A stretch of 64,000 bases of DNA, from assembly GCF_029784165.1 (NCBI RefSeq), contig NC_073695.1:59610469-59674468 (forward strand). The letters are read 5' to 3'. The notes under the pieces are model-generated. The model was not told the origin of the DNA. It ran no database searches and worked only from the letters and a program-made list of their open reading frames with translations. Each line of letters starts with the position of its first letter. Within the stretch, counting starts at the first letter, position 1. Positions 11,158 to 23,812 of this stretch are shown here, one piece after another. The DNA is from Wyeomyia smithii. Taxonomy: Eukaryota > Arthropoda > Insecta > Diptera > Culicidae. The position numbers and the translations under genes are program-made.

Positions 11158-14013
11158 TTTTTTTTTTTTTTCAACAATGTTATACGTTTATTTTTCCCAT
11201 CACCATAATTACATGTCTTGTTTATCGTATTGATCTTGTGTCTAAATAAAGGTCCCGAAGGTGACGACTTCCAATACACCGACCGATAATTACAGCTAAG
11301 GTCCAGAAATTGTTTCAATTACGGGCAGTCTCCAGGCCAGGGCAAGTTCGATTATCCAGGAAGCAGATTTCAGAGGTTGGCCACAAGGGAAAAAACGGAC
11401 GGTAACAACAGCCAATATCGAGGCGCTGCAATCGATCGTGGAGCAACTGGGCAAAAATATCGTTGCGCCTATCGGTAGTCCACGAGGCGTTTCATTGGCA
11501 GTGTAACCGTGCAGCCTCCAGGGGTCAGGTGGTGATTCAGAAGCAATTGATTTCAAGTTATCAATCGTGGCGGTCTTGGAGGATGGGACTTAGTGAACGA
11601 ATTTACCCCCAGTGAAGATGTCTTCTTTGAAGGGGGTTCCTATGTTCACGGCACGACGTTACTCATTTAACATTAGTTTAAATAGCTATTCAGCTTAGCT
11701 CTAATGTGTTGCATAAGTTTATCTTTAAATTTTGCGATGTTACGGATGTTTTTTATAGAAACAGGTAGATCGTTGTGCTGCTTTTTGGCATAATATTCAA
11801 ATGCCTTTTTACCACATTCAGTCCTTGGTCGTTTTAAAAGCAGTGCAGATTGATTACGGGTAGAATATGTGTGCGGCATTGAAGGAAACGATTGGTTATG
11901 ATGCGTCAGAGAGTTATACCGCAGGTTCCGTATTTGTACCAGGCTTTGCATTTCTCTGAGTGCCGTTATTGGCAAAATTGTTGGCTCTGCTTGACGGAAT
12001 AGCTCAAGTGTGGAAAACAGGCGTGGTTTTCGATAAACAGCTTTTAAGCAACGGTTCTGCAGGGATTGTAAGCTTCTCAGTTTGGTCTTCCCTGCGGCAC
12101 CCCAGACAGATACCATGTAGCTTAATTTTGAGTGGATAAAGGCATGGTAGAAAGTGAGAAGTTGTTTAATGGGAATGATCTTGGTCAATTTCCAAAGTAA
12201 GCCACAAGTTGAACTGATATCCTGTTGAAGTTTCTTGATGTGATCGTTCCAGTTTAGGTTGGAATCAAATATAAGTCCCAGGTATTTGAAAGACTCTACT
12301 CTTTCGACTTGTGTTGAATTTACAACAAGTTCTGCATGTGAAGGAACGTTCTGATAGGGCTGGTGAAATATCATGTATTTGGTTTTATTCAGATTCAGAG
12401 ACAGGAGGTTTTCAGCAAAGAATTTCTGAAGTGTGTTTGAATCACTTGACATATGATGTACGATGATATATGATGTATTTGGTCGGGATTTGAGGACACA
12501 TATGATAAAGAGGTATCATCTGCGAACAATCGCGGTTTTCCAAACAGCTTTAGTTTGTATATATCATTGATATAGGTCAAAAAGAGAAGCGGACCTAGAT
12601 TACTTCCTTGTGGAACTTCAACTGTCATGGTTTGGTTACTGCTTTTGCTACCGTTTATCACTACATATTGCGATCGGTTGGTTAGGTAACTTCTTATAAG
12701 ATTGTTAGCGTTGCCCCGAATCCCATAGAACTCTAGTTTTTGGAGAAGAATGTCATGGTTTATCGTGTCGAAGGCCTTTTTAAGATCCAGAAACAAAACG
12801 CCGACTATCTTCCGGGAGTCGTGAGCACCATAAACTTCATCGACTAGCTAATGTACTGCCGTTAATGTGCTCGAACCAGCTCGAAACCCATATTGATGTG
12901 TATAAAGAACATTATGACTGTTGAAAAATTCCAGCATCCTGGAGACCAGCAATTTTTCCAGAAGTTTGTTAAGCATTGACAGAATTGAGATCGGCCGGTA
13001 GTTGTTCACATTTGTTTTATCTCCAGACTTGTGAATGGGTGTAACTCGAGCGACTTTCAGAAAGTCAGGATAATGACCCGTGTGTATACATTCATTGAAC
13101 CCATCACGTAACAGTGAAGCAAAGATCCGAAGATGGTCCTTGATGAAGACTGCAGGTATACCTTCAGGTCCAGCACTTTTTTTGTTTCTAAATCTTTAAT
13201 GCTCAGTATAACTTCATTTTCGGTAGTAGGTCGAAGGTAGATTGATTCACGAAGATGCGTCAGAGTGCCGAACTTATTTGCATTCATACTGCTGCTAATG
13301 GAAGAGGCTAGCTGGGTTCCGATTGTCCCGAAGAAGTTGTTGAAGTGATTATCAATGGTTTGTTTATCAAAAGTTACTCGTTCGTTTATAGCTAGTTTTG
13401 TTGTACATACTGTATTCCTGTTCTTTCCTAATATTATTTTCAGATTGTTCCACATTTCCTTCTGGTTCCCATTTTTGAACAGGTCCTCGTAGTATTGTCT
13501 TTTGGCATTTTCCTTTGTTTTTTGCACTTTATTCGATATATAGGATAATAAATCTTTCAAGCGAGTATCCGACGGACGTTTTTTGCTGCTTTTGAGGATA
13601 TTTTCCTTGATACGCATTAGTTTCCACAGGTCGACAGTCATCCAAGGGCACTGACCTTTAACTTTCGCCTCTACTTTAACAGTTTGTGACAGTTGAGTTC
13701 GGAGAGTATTATAGGTTTGAACAACAAAATGTAGATTTGCCTGAGCTGATCCTTGAGGTAAGTTGCTTACAGTTTGCATGAACCGTTCGTTGAACCTAGT
13801 CTTGTTGATGAAAGTCTCCTCTAATATTCTGCGCGACACTGGTCTCCGTAGATTTACAGTGGACAGAACGTAACAGTGATCACTCATTTCGCAGTGAACT
13901 GTTTCGTTAATCACGTTTCCTCTCAATGATTCCGAACAGACAACATGATCTAAAACGTTCCCACTGGAAGGTCTAGTGGCATAAGAGTTCGTAACTTCAA
14001 AGTTATAGCTACT
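11158..14013 (-). mobile_element. L2/CR1-like non-LTR retrotransposon, 5'-truncated
   Basis: Minus-strand element. Its 3' end is marked by a run of T on the plus strand at about 11159-11171, read as a poly(A) tail. About 500 bp of possible 3' UTR (11172-11672) precede the ORF2 remnant. The endonuclease domain is truncated at the junction with family A copy 2 at about 14013, leaving only its C-terminal part. There is no RNase H domain, consistent with L2/CR1-type elements. It sits exactly between two family A copies, so either it inserted into family A DNA with loss of sequence or the copies were rearranged around it. Confidence 0.8.
11673..14010 (-). pseudogene. L2/CR1-like ORF2: endonuclease tail and reverse transcriptase, broken
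   Basis: The enzyme would nick target DNA and reverse-transcribe its own RNA. Reading down the minus strand: the endonuclease end with its SDHCYV motif, a basic linker (13.9-13.2 kb), RT fingers, motif A FLDLKKAFD, motif B VPQGSNLGPLLF, motif C LFADDT, and the thumb with KYLGLIFDSNLNWNDH, ending at 11673. At least three lesions are visible: a frameshift in the 7-base homopolymer 13177-13183, a TAG stop at 12848-12850, and a frameshift at 12452-12477 where ATATGATGTA is duplicated 17 bp apart. The full catalytic aspartate set (motif A D, motif C DD) is still present. I judge it inactive and moderately old. Confidence 0.85.
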
Positions 14014-15432
14014 ATTTCTCCTAAAAAGGTATAGCAATCACTGCAAAAACTAAAGGTATAAAAGTGCTCAAATAGGTCGAATGTCGTATATCACTCGACT
14101 CAGTTCGAAGAGCTGAGCATTTTCTGTATATGTGTGTGTGTGTATGTCTGTGTGTGTAACGCTCTCCCAATCTCACTCGATTTTCTCAGAGATGGCTTAA
14201 CCGATTTCAATGAAATCAATTGCAAATGAAAGATCTAGTTGCCCTATAAGACCCTATAGAATTATATTGTAATATGATTTCTAGTTTAGAGGTTATATAT
14301 CGATATGTAAAAATCACGAAACATCAATATCTCAGAAACTACACAACCGATTTGAACAAAATGAACAAAATTTGAACAAAATGAAGATTGAACATGTGGT
14401 TCAGAAGTTATGGAAAGAAACGTGTTCTGGAGACTGGAGAGTTTAATCTCACTCATGTTTCTCAGAGATGGCTGGACCGATTTTCATAAAATCAATGTCA
14501 TATGGAAGGTCTTGTTGCCCCATAAGACACTAATGATTTTTTATGCAAACGGATTATTACTTTGCCTGGTAAAAATGTGAAATCCAGCTATGAAAAGAAA
14601 CATATTCCGAAGACTACTTGGACTCACTCACTTTTCTCAGAGATGGTTGATCCGATTTCCACAGAATTAGTATCAAATGAAAGGTCTAGCTGCCTCATAA
14701 CACCCTATTGAATTTTGCTGTAATCGGACTGTAACTTCGTCTGTAATGTATCGAAATGTGAAAATAACAAAACTTTATTATCTTAGAAACTACACAACCG
14801 ATTTGAACAATATTGATATCAGATGAACGAGCTAGTTAAGAGTTAACTGATAAATAATGATTGAACACGTGGTTTCAAAGTTTAGCTGCCCTATACGTTT
14901 TCATTTCCCCCCCTTTTCATTTGATTGTAATCAAACTTAAGCAACCGTTATATTTAAATTTGTAAAACAACGAAAGTCTATTATCTCAAGTATCAAACGA
15001 CTTATTTGAACATAACTAGTGTCATACAAAGGAGTCATCTCTCACAATTACAAGTAACAAACTTCATAACAATTTGATATGCTGTTCAAAAGTTTTGGAA
15101 AGAAAAGAAATTCAAAGACTATTCAACACTATACCTGCTTTGATCAATATATATGGCCTCAACTTGATTTAAATGTGGTATCGTACTATCTGAACGTTCC
15201 CGGTACCGCTCGTGATTAAATTGTTCGAAATTAAGAGTCATTTCTTTTATTTCCTAAGCACTAACATTACGTCAAATTTCATATTTTATACTTCAATTAC
15301 AACATCAATATTTTAGAACCCAAAGAGTGTATATACGTTTATTGGATTCAAGCATTCATGTAAATCTATTTTTACAAATAATAAGTTTGAATGAGAAAGG
15401 CTGAGTCTGACCGCTAGGTGGATTAATTTAGG
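14014..15432 (+). repeat. Repeat family A, copy 2 (both ends present)
   Basis: It starts TTTCTCCTAAAAAGGTATAG and ends GAGAAAGGCTGAGTCTGACC followed by GCTAGGTGGATTAATTTAGG, giving a 9-bp inverted GCCTTTCTC/GAGAAAGGC relationship with intact copies. It contains a (TG)n tract near 14128-14152 and several copies of the TTTCTCAGAGATGG block. It lacks the tatataaaaatg/TCTG sub-module present in copies 3 and 4. No ORF is of believable length. Confidence 0.85.
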
Positions 15433-18380
15433 TTTTTCCATACAGTGTGGCCTAAGGTTCATTCAAATACATTGAAATCTTCACAATTTTAACTAACAAA
15501 CTAACTGTTAACCATGTTAACAAACTAATACTGACTACCCATGCTTGCCAATTAAAAACAAGTTGTTGCTATTACTGATGATATTCGGTGTTTAGTCGAA
15601 CAAATCCGAAATCCATACAAAGTTATTTAATACGTGGCGTGTCCGGTTGTTGCCTGGAGAATAAAATACTTTATGAAGGCCCGGCTAACAGGCGAACTGA
15701 GTGCTAGCCATCCGTTCATCAGCAGTAGCTTGTAAATTTGCAAAAGCTTAAATCTCTCAGTGTGAGCACCAGAAATAGCGGCCCGTGCGGTTTCTTGCGT
15801 TCGTGCGTACGTACGTGCATAAAACGCCTGCGAACAAGAGGGAGGTCTTAGGATGATGCCTATCCTGCCTGCACTGTGCGTTTAGAACAAAACCACAATT
15901 CGTGTAACAATAACAGGAGCAACAACTACCTCAATCGTGCCAGTTGCTGATCGGTATACATTAGTGCCGTTAAATCCGTGCTTTGCAGTGTAGATATAAG
16001 CGCGGAAACTGATGCTTTGGGTTTCGATTTGATGTTGCTAGAATCATTTTGAAAATTTGAATAATTTTTAATCTCGCGAGTAATCTTAAACATCTCTGGC
16101 AATGAAAAATATGCCCCCATATCACAATTTTAAAATAAGTTTTTTTTTCTTTTAAACTATCCTAAAACGAACACCGCTTCCATCGAGATGAAGCGATTTC
16201 ACCTAAAAACACGTGCGCTCACTGTTCCTCCAACTGTGGCTGTGGAAAAAGCATTCCCGGTACACACTTGTCGTTTATTCACCCTCAACTGGTTGCTTCT
16301 CCCGGAATGTGCACACTAGTGCCAGGATCCGAATCTCCCGGCAGGGCTTATGAGTTTGCCGAAAGGTTGGAATATTTTTGAAATCAACACTAATTGGATT
16401 ATAAATTCTACAAATAAAGGTTAATGTAGCACATACGCCACTAGGCACACTAGACACAGAGACAGAGTGGTGTTGCAGTGTAATAGTGAGCATAGTGCAG
16501 CTTTATGACCACAAACCCCGTCGCTCCGGTGTAGTTACTCGGAAATCGTACATTCGGGCGGGCGGCGCTACTTGTTGCGACACAAACCGCACAACGTAAC
16601 CAAACAGTAACACACACCTACCAGTTTCCGGTAAGACCGCCACCGACCGTCGCCGCCGACGTTTGCCTCGCGAGGAAGATCATGAATGTTGGTCGCAACT
16701 GTTGCACAGAGACACCTCTACTCCCCCCTCAAAGCGAGCTGGCATCGCACGATACCTAGAGCCGAGCCAATCCCACGCCCTCATTTTCCGGATGTTTTAT
16801 CTTTCGCAATGTTTGTCGAACGTATAAAGAGGTGCATCATGTAAAAGTTGCCCGATAAGAGGGATTACTATTATAACTTTTAATTGGTTTTATATTTTCG
16901 ATTCGTTTCTCCGAGCATCGAGAGTTTGAAAACGCTCACACTACAGAGTTGACTGAGGGCGTGAAGAATGAAGCGAACTCTGGTCTACGTTCCAGAGCAA
17001 TCGGATGAACGTAGGGTACAAGACCTCGATTAAATCGTTCCCTTTGAGGCATAGTACACTCGGCCGATATTCAGTACACCTCCACTTGTAGTTGCAGTTA
17101 GTCACCGACTGTCGGCAGCCAGAGCGAGTGAAACACATCTGAACACAGGATGCAAATTTCTCCGTTCATGGTAGCAGGCGGACCAGGACCAAGAGTACTT
17201 TGGATTCCCCTATTTGCAGAATCCTGATGAACCTATCTGCTCGAAGTGTATGCATATTTGTGAGTATGCTCCTCGGGGGTTACGTCGAAGCGTGACATCA
17301 CTAATCCTGCCGGTATTTAGGACGTACCCTATAAACTTGATGGCTGATGCCATCAACTTTCATGCTCATTTAAGCAGTTTGGTGTGTAACATTGTACTTT
17401 TGCCTCTTGTTACTCGGGGGAGGAAGGAATACACGTTACGAGCAACGTGTGTAGTAATATTGCCAATTTTCCGACTCTTTGAATTCCCATTAGCTTGCAA
17501 TTGGGCCAGTTCAGCTTAACGTCTGTTGAAGTCAGCACGAGCACATTTCTGGGGAGCTGTGATTTAGGAGTATTGTTAGAGAGAAGGTGTGGGCAAGCTT
17601 CATCATCATATTTCTAGATAGTCTATTTCTTCAAAATGCTTCTATTTTATTAATCGCCCCTAATTGGTCTCGTACAATCAAGTCTACTAAACGATGAGAA
17701 AAAAGCATATCTTCGGAAGGAGGATTATTTTCTTCCAATTTTTTAACATTATAAAAGTGATCTCTAGAGGAGCTAGAGAGCATATAGTGACGTGCAAATT
17801 TGCAAGACAACAATGACCTTGATGTTGAATAGTTGAGAGTATTATTGGCATTAAAATAATGCAGTCCTAAGAAGCTTATACATATAACTACTCTAGAGTA
17901 GGATTAACAAAAAAGTTTTCTGTTATGGCATTCGGGTGAACAGTTTCTTAATTGAATCATACAGAATCAAAGATTATGTCACAATGTAAAAAAATGATAC
18001 GTATTTTAAAATATTTGAACCATTACAACGTTATGATTTAGATAAAACTTTTTTCTAATGCTTTTTCAATTATATTGCAGTTATTCCGAATGAGGTTTTC
18101 TGGAGACGTACTGAAAAAAAAACTTATATGTAATACGATCTATTATCAAGAACTCCAAAAACATGAAAGCACCGGAAGATTTTCTAAACCCTTATAAAAA
18201 GATAACTCTTTAAATTTCTTGGTGAGAATTTTTAGCAGATGCTTTGAGTTAGCATATTTCCCTACAAAATGTTGTGATAGAGTGAAAACAGATGAAAATA
18301 CGTACAGTTGAAATTTAGGAATTGTAGAAATTCATCTTATATATTTCTGCTAATTCAAGCTTGTTTTGGGAAATTTGAGG
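15433..18380. other. Mostly unassigned; GC-rich patches at 15.7 and 16.5-16.8 kb
   Basis: Probably unique host DNA. GC-rich patches at 15770-15860 and 16500-16790 could be promoter or untranslated-exon sequence; TTTCCG|GTAAGA at about 16626-16637 looks like a donor. I found no coding exon that stands up. 17220-17259 has an acceptor and a GTGAGT donor around 40 bp but is too short to trust. Confidence 0.35.
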
Positions 18381-18404
18381 TGAGCATGAGCATGAGCATG
18401 AGCA
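18381..18404 (+). repeat. TGAGCA x4 microsatellite
   Basis: Four perfect TGAGCA units. The preceding TTTTGGGAAATTTGAGGTGA recurs in similar form (TTTTAGGAAATTTGAGGTGA) near 20900, so the flank is itself repeated. Confidence 0.9.
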
Positions 18405-20133
18405 TGATTGACCGCCCGCGGTTGCTACTCCGTTATTGCCAGATAACCTGTAATTACACAGAGAACCAACAGATGATGCTCAGGACCAACATGCATCCTC
18501 AATGTGTAAAAACTGGAGATCTTAATCTTTATGTAAGGCAATACCAGCGCCGGCCGCATCCGAATGCAGGTCAAAGATGGAGTTTGTATGGGAATATGTT
18601 GACGTGATACTCGCTTTATTGGAAGCCGAGAACACCTCTGCACTTCCACGAGAAATCACTGGGATGTTGGAGGAAGGGCAGGGTATACAGCGGGGTCCGT
18701 TTTGGTAAACGATTCACTGATTTCGAGTGTCGGGTTCTTTAGACCAAATGTCGCGCCTACAAGTTCATTACATCCGCCACGAAATTCATAATGTGTTCCG
18801 AACTTTTTCAGTTTGATGAAGTAACACCACAGTAATAAGCATACGCAAAGATACTGGACTTAATCGGACATCTCCTCGTAAGGTGATCCTCTTCATACCG
18901 AAAACTATTGCGCGTAGTTGATTTATCTGTAGATAATAAGACCTCATGGAATGTATCGGCGCGGAGTCTTTAGGGGTTTGGTCAACCAGACATTCAGTTT
19001 TCTACCTTACAGAGCGAGTAGCAACATCTCTGGTATAGACTTCGTCTGTCCTAAAATAAAAAAAAACCCTACGATACCGCGAAAAACACACCTGAAGTCA
19101 CGAATATTTGGCAAAAAAACAGGTTAAACTGTCGTTAATGGGCAGAGTTAATTAGATGAAGAAAGTATGAATGAACGGGACAAAGTTTGCCGGATAGCTA
19201 GCCTCTAGCAAGTTATATACGATTTCTACACGACGTACCGTTATGGAAGCTATCAATCTCATAATTACTATGCGCGCCGTACACACTGGTAACAAAGAAA
19301 CGTTATTTTCGCGTAGATTGATGGATGGAAAATCCGACAGTTTTTCGTGTAGGCAAAAGGTTAGTCTGTCAAGTCTGTTTCACTGTTAATCACAATGAAT
19401 ATTATCATTCACACTACGGCAACTGGCCTAAGGACAAAAAAGTAGTAACAACGCGATTATCATTTTCGTAGACGCACGAGAGAATATTTCTATTAAATTT
19501 TAAATTTGGCAACACTCATGCATCCAAAGCTCGAAAAACATAAAAAAGCGCGTAAGCATAGGTAACAATACTACATTCCTAATAAATTTGCAAAATGCCA
19601 ATAATATCATTATTGGTTTTATGGTTTCGAACCCGTGTCATCTTTAAAAAATTTTACCTTAATTTGCGTGGAAGCTAGAAAAAATGTTCAAAAGCTAAAG
19701 AAATCCAAATAAGAGAACATATCTAACAAAATAAAACCATCGCATTTTTTTCATTTGGAATTTTTAAGTATTTCAAAATCCAATTACACTTTCTTAGTCG
19801 GTGCACTTGTTTGGAGATATTCCATGTAATTATATTAAAAGTATATACGTGTGCATATGCGATAGTGTTTTAAAATCCGAATGTGAATCTAAAGATCCGT
19901 TTGTTTCAATACTTACAATAATTATGATTTGAGGCCTACTGAATATATAAACTAGCTAAGTCCCATGCATACGAAACCTAACAGTCCGATCAGGATTAAC
20001 CGTGACAAGCAATCGGACATGTCCTTATCTCGCTGGTTATCTTAAAGGTAACGGTTCATTATATTAGGTTACCTGTTGAATGTCGAATCTGTCTAACTTT
20101 CTTGCATTCAAAATCCAAAATATGAATAACATT
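18405..20133. other. No gene recognised
   Basis: A moderately GC-rich part (18540-19060) reads as short open frames without domains, followed by AT-rich DNA. No transposon ends were recognised. Confidence 0.35.
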
Positions 20134-20204
20134 TAAAAAAATCCATCTTTTATAGGCAAAAAATCCATCTTTTATAGGCAAAAAATCCATCTTTTATAGG
20201 CAAA
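20134..20204 (+). repeat. 22-bp tandem repeat x3
   Basis: The unit AAAAAATCCATCTTTTATAGGC is present three times in a row with almost no divergence, so the expansion is recent. Confidence 0.9.
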
Positions 20205-21537
20205 GCTGCGAACATAACACTATTCATTTTTAAGCTAGATAAATCATAAAACATATGCCTCAAAAAAAATCAGTTGAAATAATCAAATACAATAGATATT
20301 CAGAACACAAAAAATGACAGTTTGCATATGATTAATTGACTCATTAATTGATTAACACACCTACAATATCAACTAATTAAACGGGATGGATACTGTCATT
20401 GAACCTTTCTGTACTTTTTTAGATATTTTCATAAGGACTAAGAATATTTATTGAGGAACGGCTTGTTGTTAGATTGGGTCAGGTGTCCCTAATCTCGTCC
20501 ACCACCATCGCGTTCTCCATAGTGAAAAAAAAATCGCTGGCACAATTATAGAGAAACAAAAAACTGTATACTTATCTGTAGATAGCCCCTAGACTCACGT
20601 CGCCCAGTAGAATGTCATCGGGAAGCAGCACATCCAGAGCGATGATCCTGCTTCACGCATCACGAATTAACCGGAGCACAACTCGCCAATCCTATCCACT
20701 CTCCTTCTCCCAGAACCGCCAAAGCAGCATACGGCAAGTTTGCTCCAATCCTACCAACGCAAGGTTACTATCACTCCTCCCAACTTCAATCCTTCATTTT
20801 TCACGAAATTATTTAGAAAACACGCAACCACTTCATCTGACTCTCAACCCGTCCGGTTTTTAGCACTTCAGTACGATAAACTAAAAAATGTTTCTCCTTG
20901 TTTTAGGAAATTTGAGGTGAACATTTTAACGATTGATGTATTCTTAGTATAGTGAGTGATTTTGTTTGGTGATTAAAATAAAAAGTGGTCCGCTAGTGAT
21001 GGAACAAACTTTGGTTGGCTGCTGAACGAGTCCCGTTGTAGCCGTATAGAAAAATGCGCGGATTGTATTTTCTGAGGTAGGTTATTGAATTTAATGAGTT
21101 TTCGAGTGCAGATTCCCGACTATAATATCAAATTTAGTGCTTTTAAGTGAGTTTTTGAGAATTATACTTTATGAGGAATCTAAAGTGAACTAAGAAGAAT
21201 CCATTCCATGGATTAGTAGATTGGTTTAAGAAGAAAATATGCGTTTTTCCCTGTTTTCATGTTGTATGAGATGGATATATGGGCTGAGATAAATAATGGA
21301 GCAGTTCCCCTATTCATAAAAATCTTCAGTTTCGGAACATATCTCCGAAAAAAAATCGGATTTCCAGCAATGAGAAATTTTTCTCGGGCCCCACTAACAA
21401 TGACTTCAAAGTAGATGAGTTGATGGATCTTTTAGTGCTAAAAGTATTGAAATCGGATGAAAATTGTCAAAGTTACAAGAGTTTCATTTTGTGGGTACCC
21501 AGGTATCCCGTCGGGCATGTAAGGGTGTTTTTTTTTG
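20205..21537. other. No gene recognised
   Basis: AT-rich sequence with a short serine/arginine-rich open frame at 20612-20863 that has no recognised domain. No support for a gene. Confidence 0.35.
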
Positions 21538-22920
21538 TCGAACATATAACGGCTGTATAGGACGCTGATACTCCCGGTGGCCCTTTACGGACATGAAGCA
21601 TGGACGCTAAGGGATCTGATCGACGAGTGTTCGGAGTTTTTGAGCGTAAAATTTTGCGATCGATACTTGGCCGTAAATTGGAAGATGGAGTCGCATTAAT
21701 CACGAGTTGTACCAGGTATATAAGCATTAGGGTGGGAAATCGTTATATGGAAAAAACGAAACTTGATAGCAGAAAGCCAGAACCAAGTTTCTTTTGTTCT
21801 ATTAGGGGCCCCAAACAATCCTGAATTTATTGGAAGTCGATTGGTTTTGTCTCCGCTTGGCGCATTGCATTTTAAATTTATATGGAGATTTGTATGGAAA
21901 AACCAACTTTTTTGCATTTTCCATTCTAAAGAGCTCAAAATGGCTCAAACCATAGGTTTCATGACTTCAAATGATAGGTTTTTTGATGCCTAACAACACT
22001 AAAGACACTAAAGAGCTAGGGTGTGCCAAAAAAATACTAGAGCTGTTCAAAGTTGAGTATGTCGAAATTTAAGTTGCAAATCATTTTTTCTGCTAACACT
22101 GCCAGTGTACTGGCGTCCGTCAGATTTTCATCAGAAGTAACCTCTGAATCACGTTGTAGATTCTATTTACGCCTAGAATATTGACCTAAATTTGTTTGCT
22201 TGGTCCAGCTGAGTGTATAAACTCGTTACGACAAGTTACTTCTGATGGGAATCCTACTGACGCCGGTACATTGGTAATGTTGGCAGAAAATAAGATTTTC
22301 TGCATTTAAATCGACATACTCAACTTTGAACAGCTATAGTTCTTCTTATGGACATTCTAGCTCTTCAGTGTCTTCTGCAAAGTTGTTAGGCATCTAAAAT
22401 ACTATACTTTTACATAATGTAGTGCATTAGTAGAGCATTATTGAGCTTTCTAGAAAGGTAAATGCAAAAAAGTAGGTTTTCCCATATAAAATTTCATACA
22501 AATTTGAAATGCAATGCGCCAAGCGGAGACGAAACCAATCGACTTCAGGTAAGTTTAGGGTTGCTTGGGATCCCAAAAGGAACCAAAAAAACTTGGTTCT
22601 GGAAAATCGATCACTTTTCCCCACCCTAATAAGCATGCTGATATAGTGAAGGTAATTCAATAGAACAGGCTTCAGTGGGCTGGACATGTAACCAGAATGC
22701 CTGACGAGAGAGCCGCCAAAACTATCTTCAGCAGAGAACCAAGAAGAGGCCGTCGACTCCGTGCGGGGGATGCGCCTCGCACGCGGTGGATGTGCGCGGT
22801 GGGAGAAGATGCACGATCTGCTGGTGTACGAGGAGACTAGAAAACGGCTGCCCAAGACAGAAGAAGCTGGACATCTCTATATCGTTCGGCCCTAGACCGG
22901 TGAACGGTCCGTTAGCCAAC
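21538..22920 (+). pseudogene. RTE-like RT C-terminal fragment, split by insertion
   Basis: Only the thumb and C-terminal region of the reverse transcriptase remain; the palm with its catalytic YADD/FADD motif is missing. The reading frame shifts between GHEAWTL and FERKILR, is cut by the 901-bp hAT-like element, and resumes with the conserved QWAGHVTRMPD block near 22672. It would have made part of a retrotransposon polymerase; it is now inactive. Clade call is by similarity of motifs to the 43-44 kb copy and by the tail. Confidence 0.7.
21728..22628. mobile_element. hAT-like foldback element with perfect 8-bp TSD
   Basis: A 901-bp element flanked by ATAAGCAT on both sides (21720-21727 and 22629-22636). 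The ends are TAGGGTGGGAAA and TTTTCCCCACCCTA. Almost the whole element is one imperfect palindrome centred near 22175: for example GTCTCCGCTTGGCGCATTGC on the left (21851-21870) matches the complement on the right. An 8-bp TSD and TAGGG-type ends fit the hAT superfamily. No transposase is present. It inserted into the RTE-like remnant. Confidence 0.85.
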
Positions 22921-22922
22921 GA

Positions 22923-23784
22923 CCCAAGTAACACACGTTGGTATAGAATAGTTGACGTTACCTATTCTATGACATCAATATCACCAGAAAAGCGCAAAAC
23001 ATGAAGGCTAGTAAGCAAGTACCGATAACTGCATGAAAGCAAGCCAACTTGATATAATTAAGTGGCAAAATACATCTCGAGTACTAATACGGCAATGCGC
23101 AAATCTGTTGCTATGACAACTGTTAACCAGCGCATGCGCAAATGTGTTGTGTCTGCGCAGTGCAACTAGATCGGCAGTTTCTTTTATCAGTGGCAGTTTT
23201 AATTGATTAAAAATGATGACAAAAAGTAATATTCAACCTTTGAAAAAGAGTTCTTTCTTTCACTTGAATATTGAAATTGTTTTCGCATAGTTTCAACGTT
23301 ATCTGGATATAAAACTAGAAAACGTTGTTAGATATACAATAACACAAATCTGAAGTGATATTGGTTACACTGCAAGCGTTTTGTTTATCTTTTGATGACG
23401 CGTTTTGACCCGCTTCGAATAAATATAGAAATCGTTCGTATAATTTAAATAATAATTTGATCAAGTAATTTTAAGTTGGGTGTTGAATGCTACGACTATT
23501 GTACTTAGGAAAAGCATTTTACAGGTACGTAGTGTTGTTTTTAGATGGTGTAAAGTCTTACGAAAAGACCAAGTGATAGTGATTGTCATTCTTGAACTCA
23601 TGTTATTAAAAACATCTCCAAAACCAGAAGAAACGAGCTTGTTTTCGAAATGCGGTTGTATTACTGATGAAAAACAACTTCAAACACAATATAATAACAC
23701 AAGTTTTCAATTGCGCTTGTAGTACACTTATATGACTACTTTTGTTGTTACTTGATTTCTATCATGTTTTGTGTGTTACTTGGG
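22923..23784. mobile_element. TIR element, CCCAAGTAACACAC ends
   Basis: Perfect 14-bp inverted termini CCCAAGTAACACAC (22923-22936) and GTGTGTTACTTGGG (23771-23784). It lies inside the 3' end of the RTE-like remnant, separating its last coding sequence from its GTAAA-type tail. No clear target duplication was seen. The 862-bp interior has no transposase. Superfamily unknown. Confidence 0.65.
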
Positions 23785-23812
23785 GAAGTAAAGTAAAGTA
23801 AGTAAGCACATA

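Larger units (their letters stand above)
21538..23812 (+). mobile_element. RTE-like retrotransposon 3' remnant with two nested DNA elements
   Basis: Three separated pieces belong to one RTE-like 3' end. 21538-21727 encodes the RT thumb (LYRTLILPVALYGHEAWTL, then FERKILRSILG in another frame). 22637-22920 encodes the C-terminus (RLQWAGHVTRMPD and basic residues). 23785-23812 is a GTAAAGTAAAGTAAGTAAG tail of the short-tandem type typical of RTE 3' ends. The interruptions are a hAT-like element (21728-22628) and a 14-bp-TIR element (22923-23784). The same family, more complete, is at 43253-44330 on the minus strand. Confidence 0.75.

Noticed and set aside
17220..17259. 40-bp microexon (TTTGCAG acceptor, GTGAGT donor) reading NPDEPICSKCMH
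   Set aside because: Too short to support by eye; GTGAGT is expected by chance many times in 64 kb, and no neighbouring exon was found.
18308..18607. 99-codon ORF with a Met-Ser repeat
   Set aside because: Created by the TGAGCA tandem repeat; no other coding evidence.
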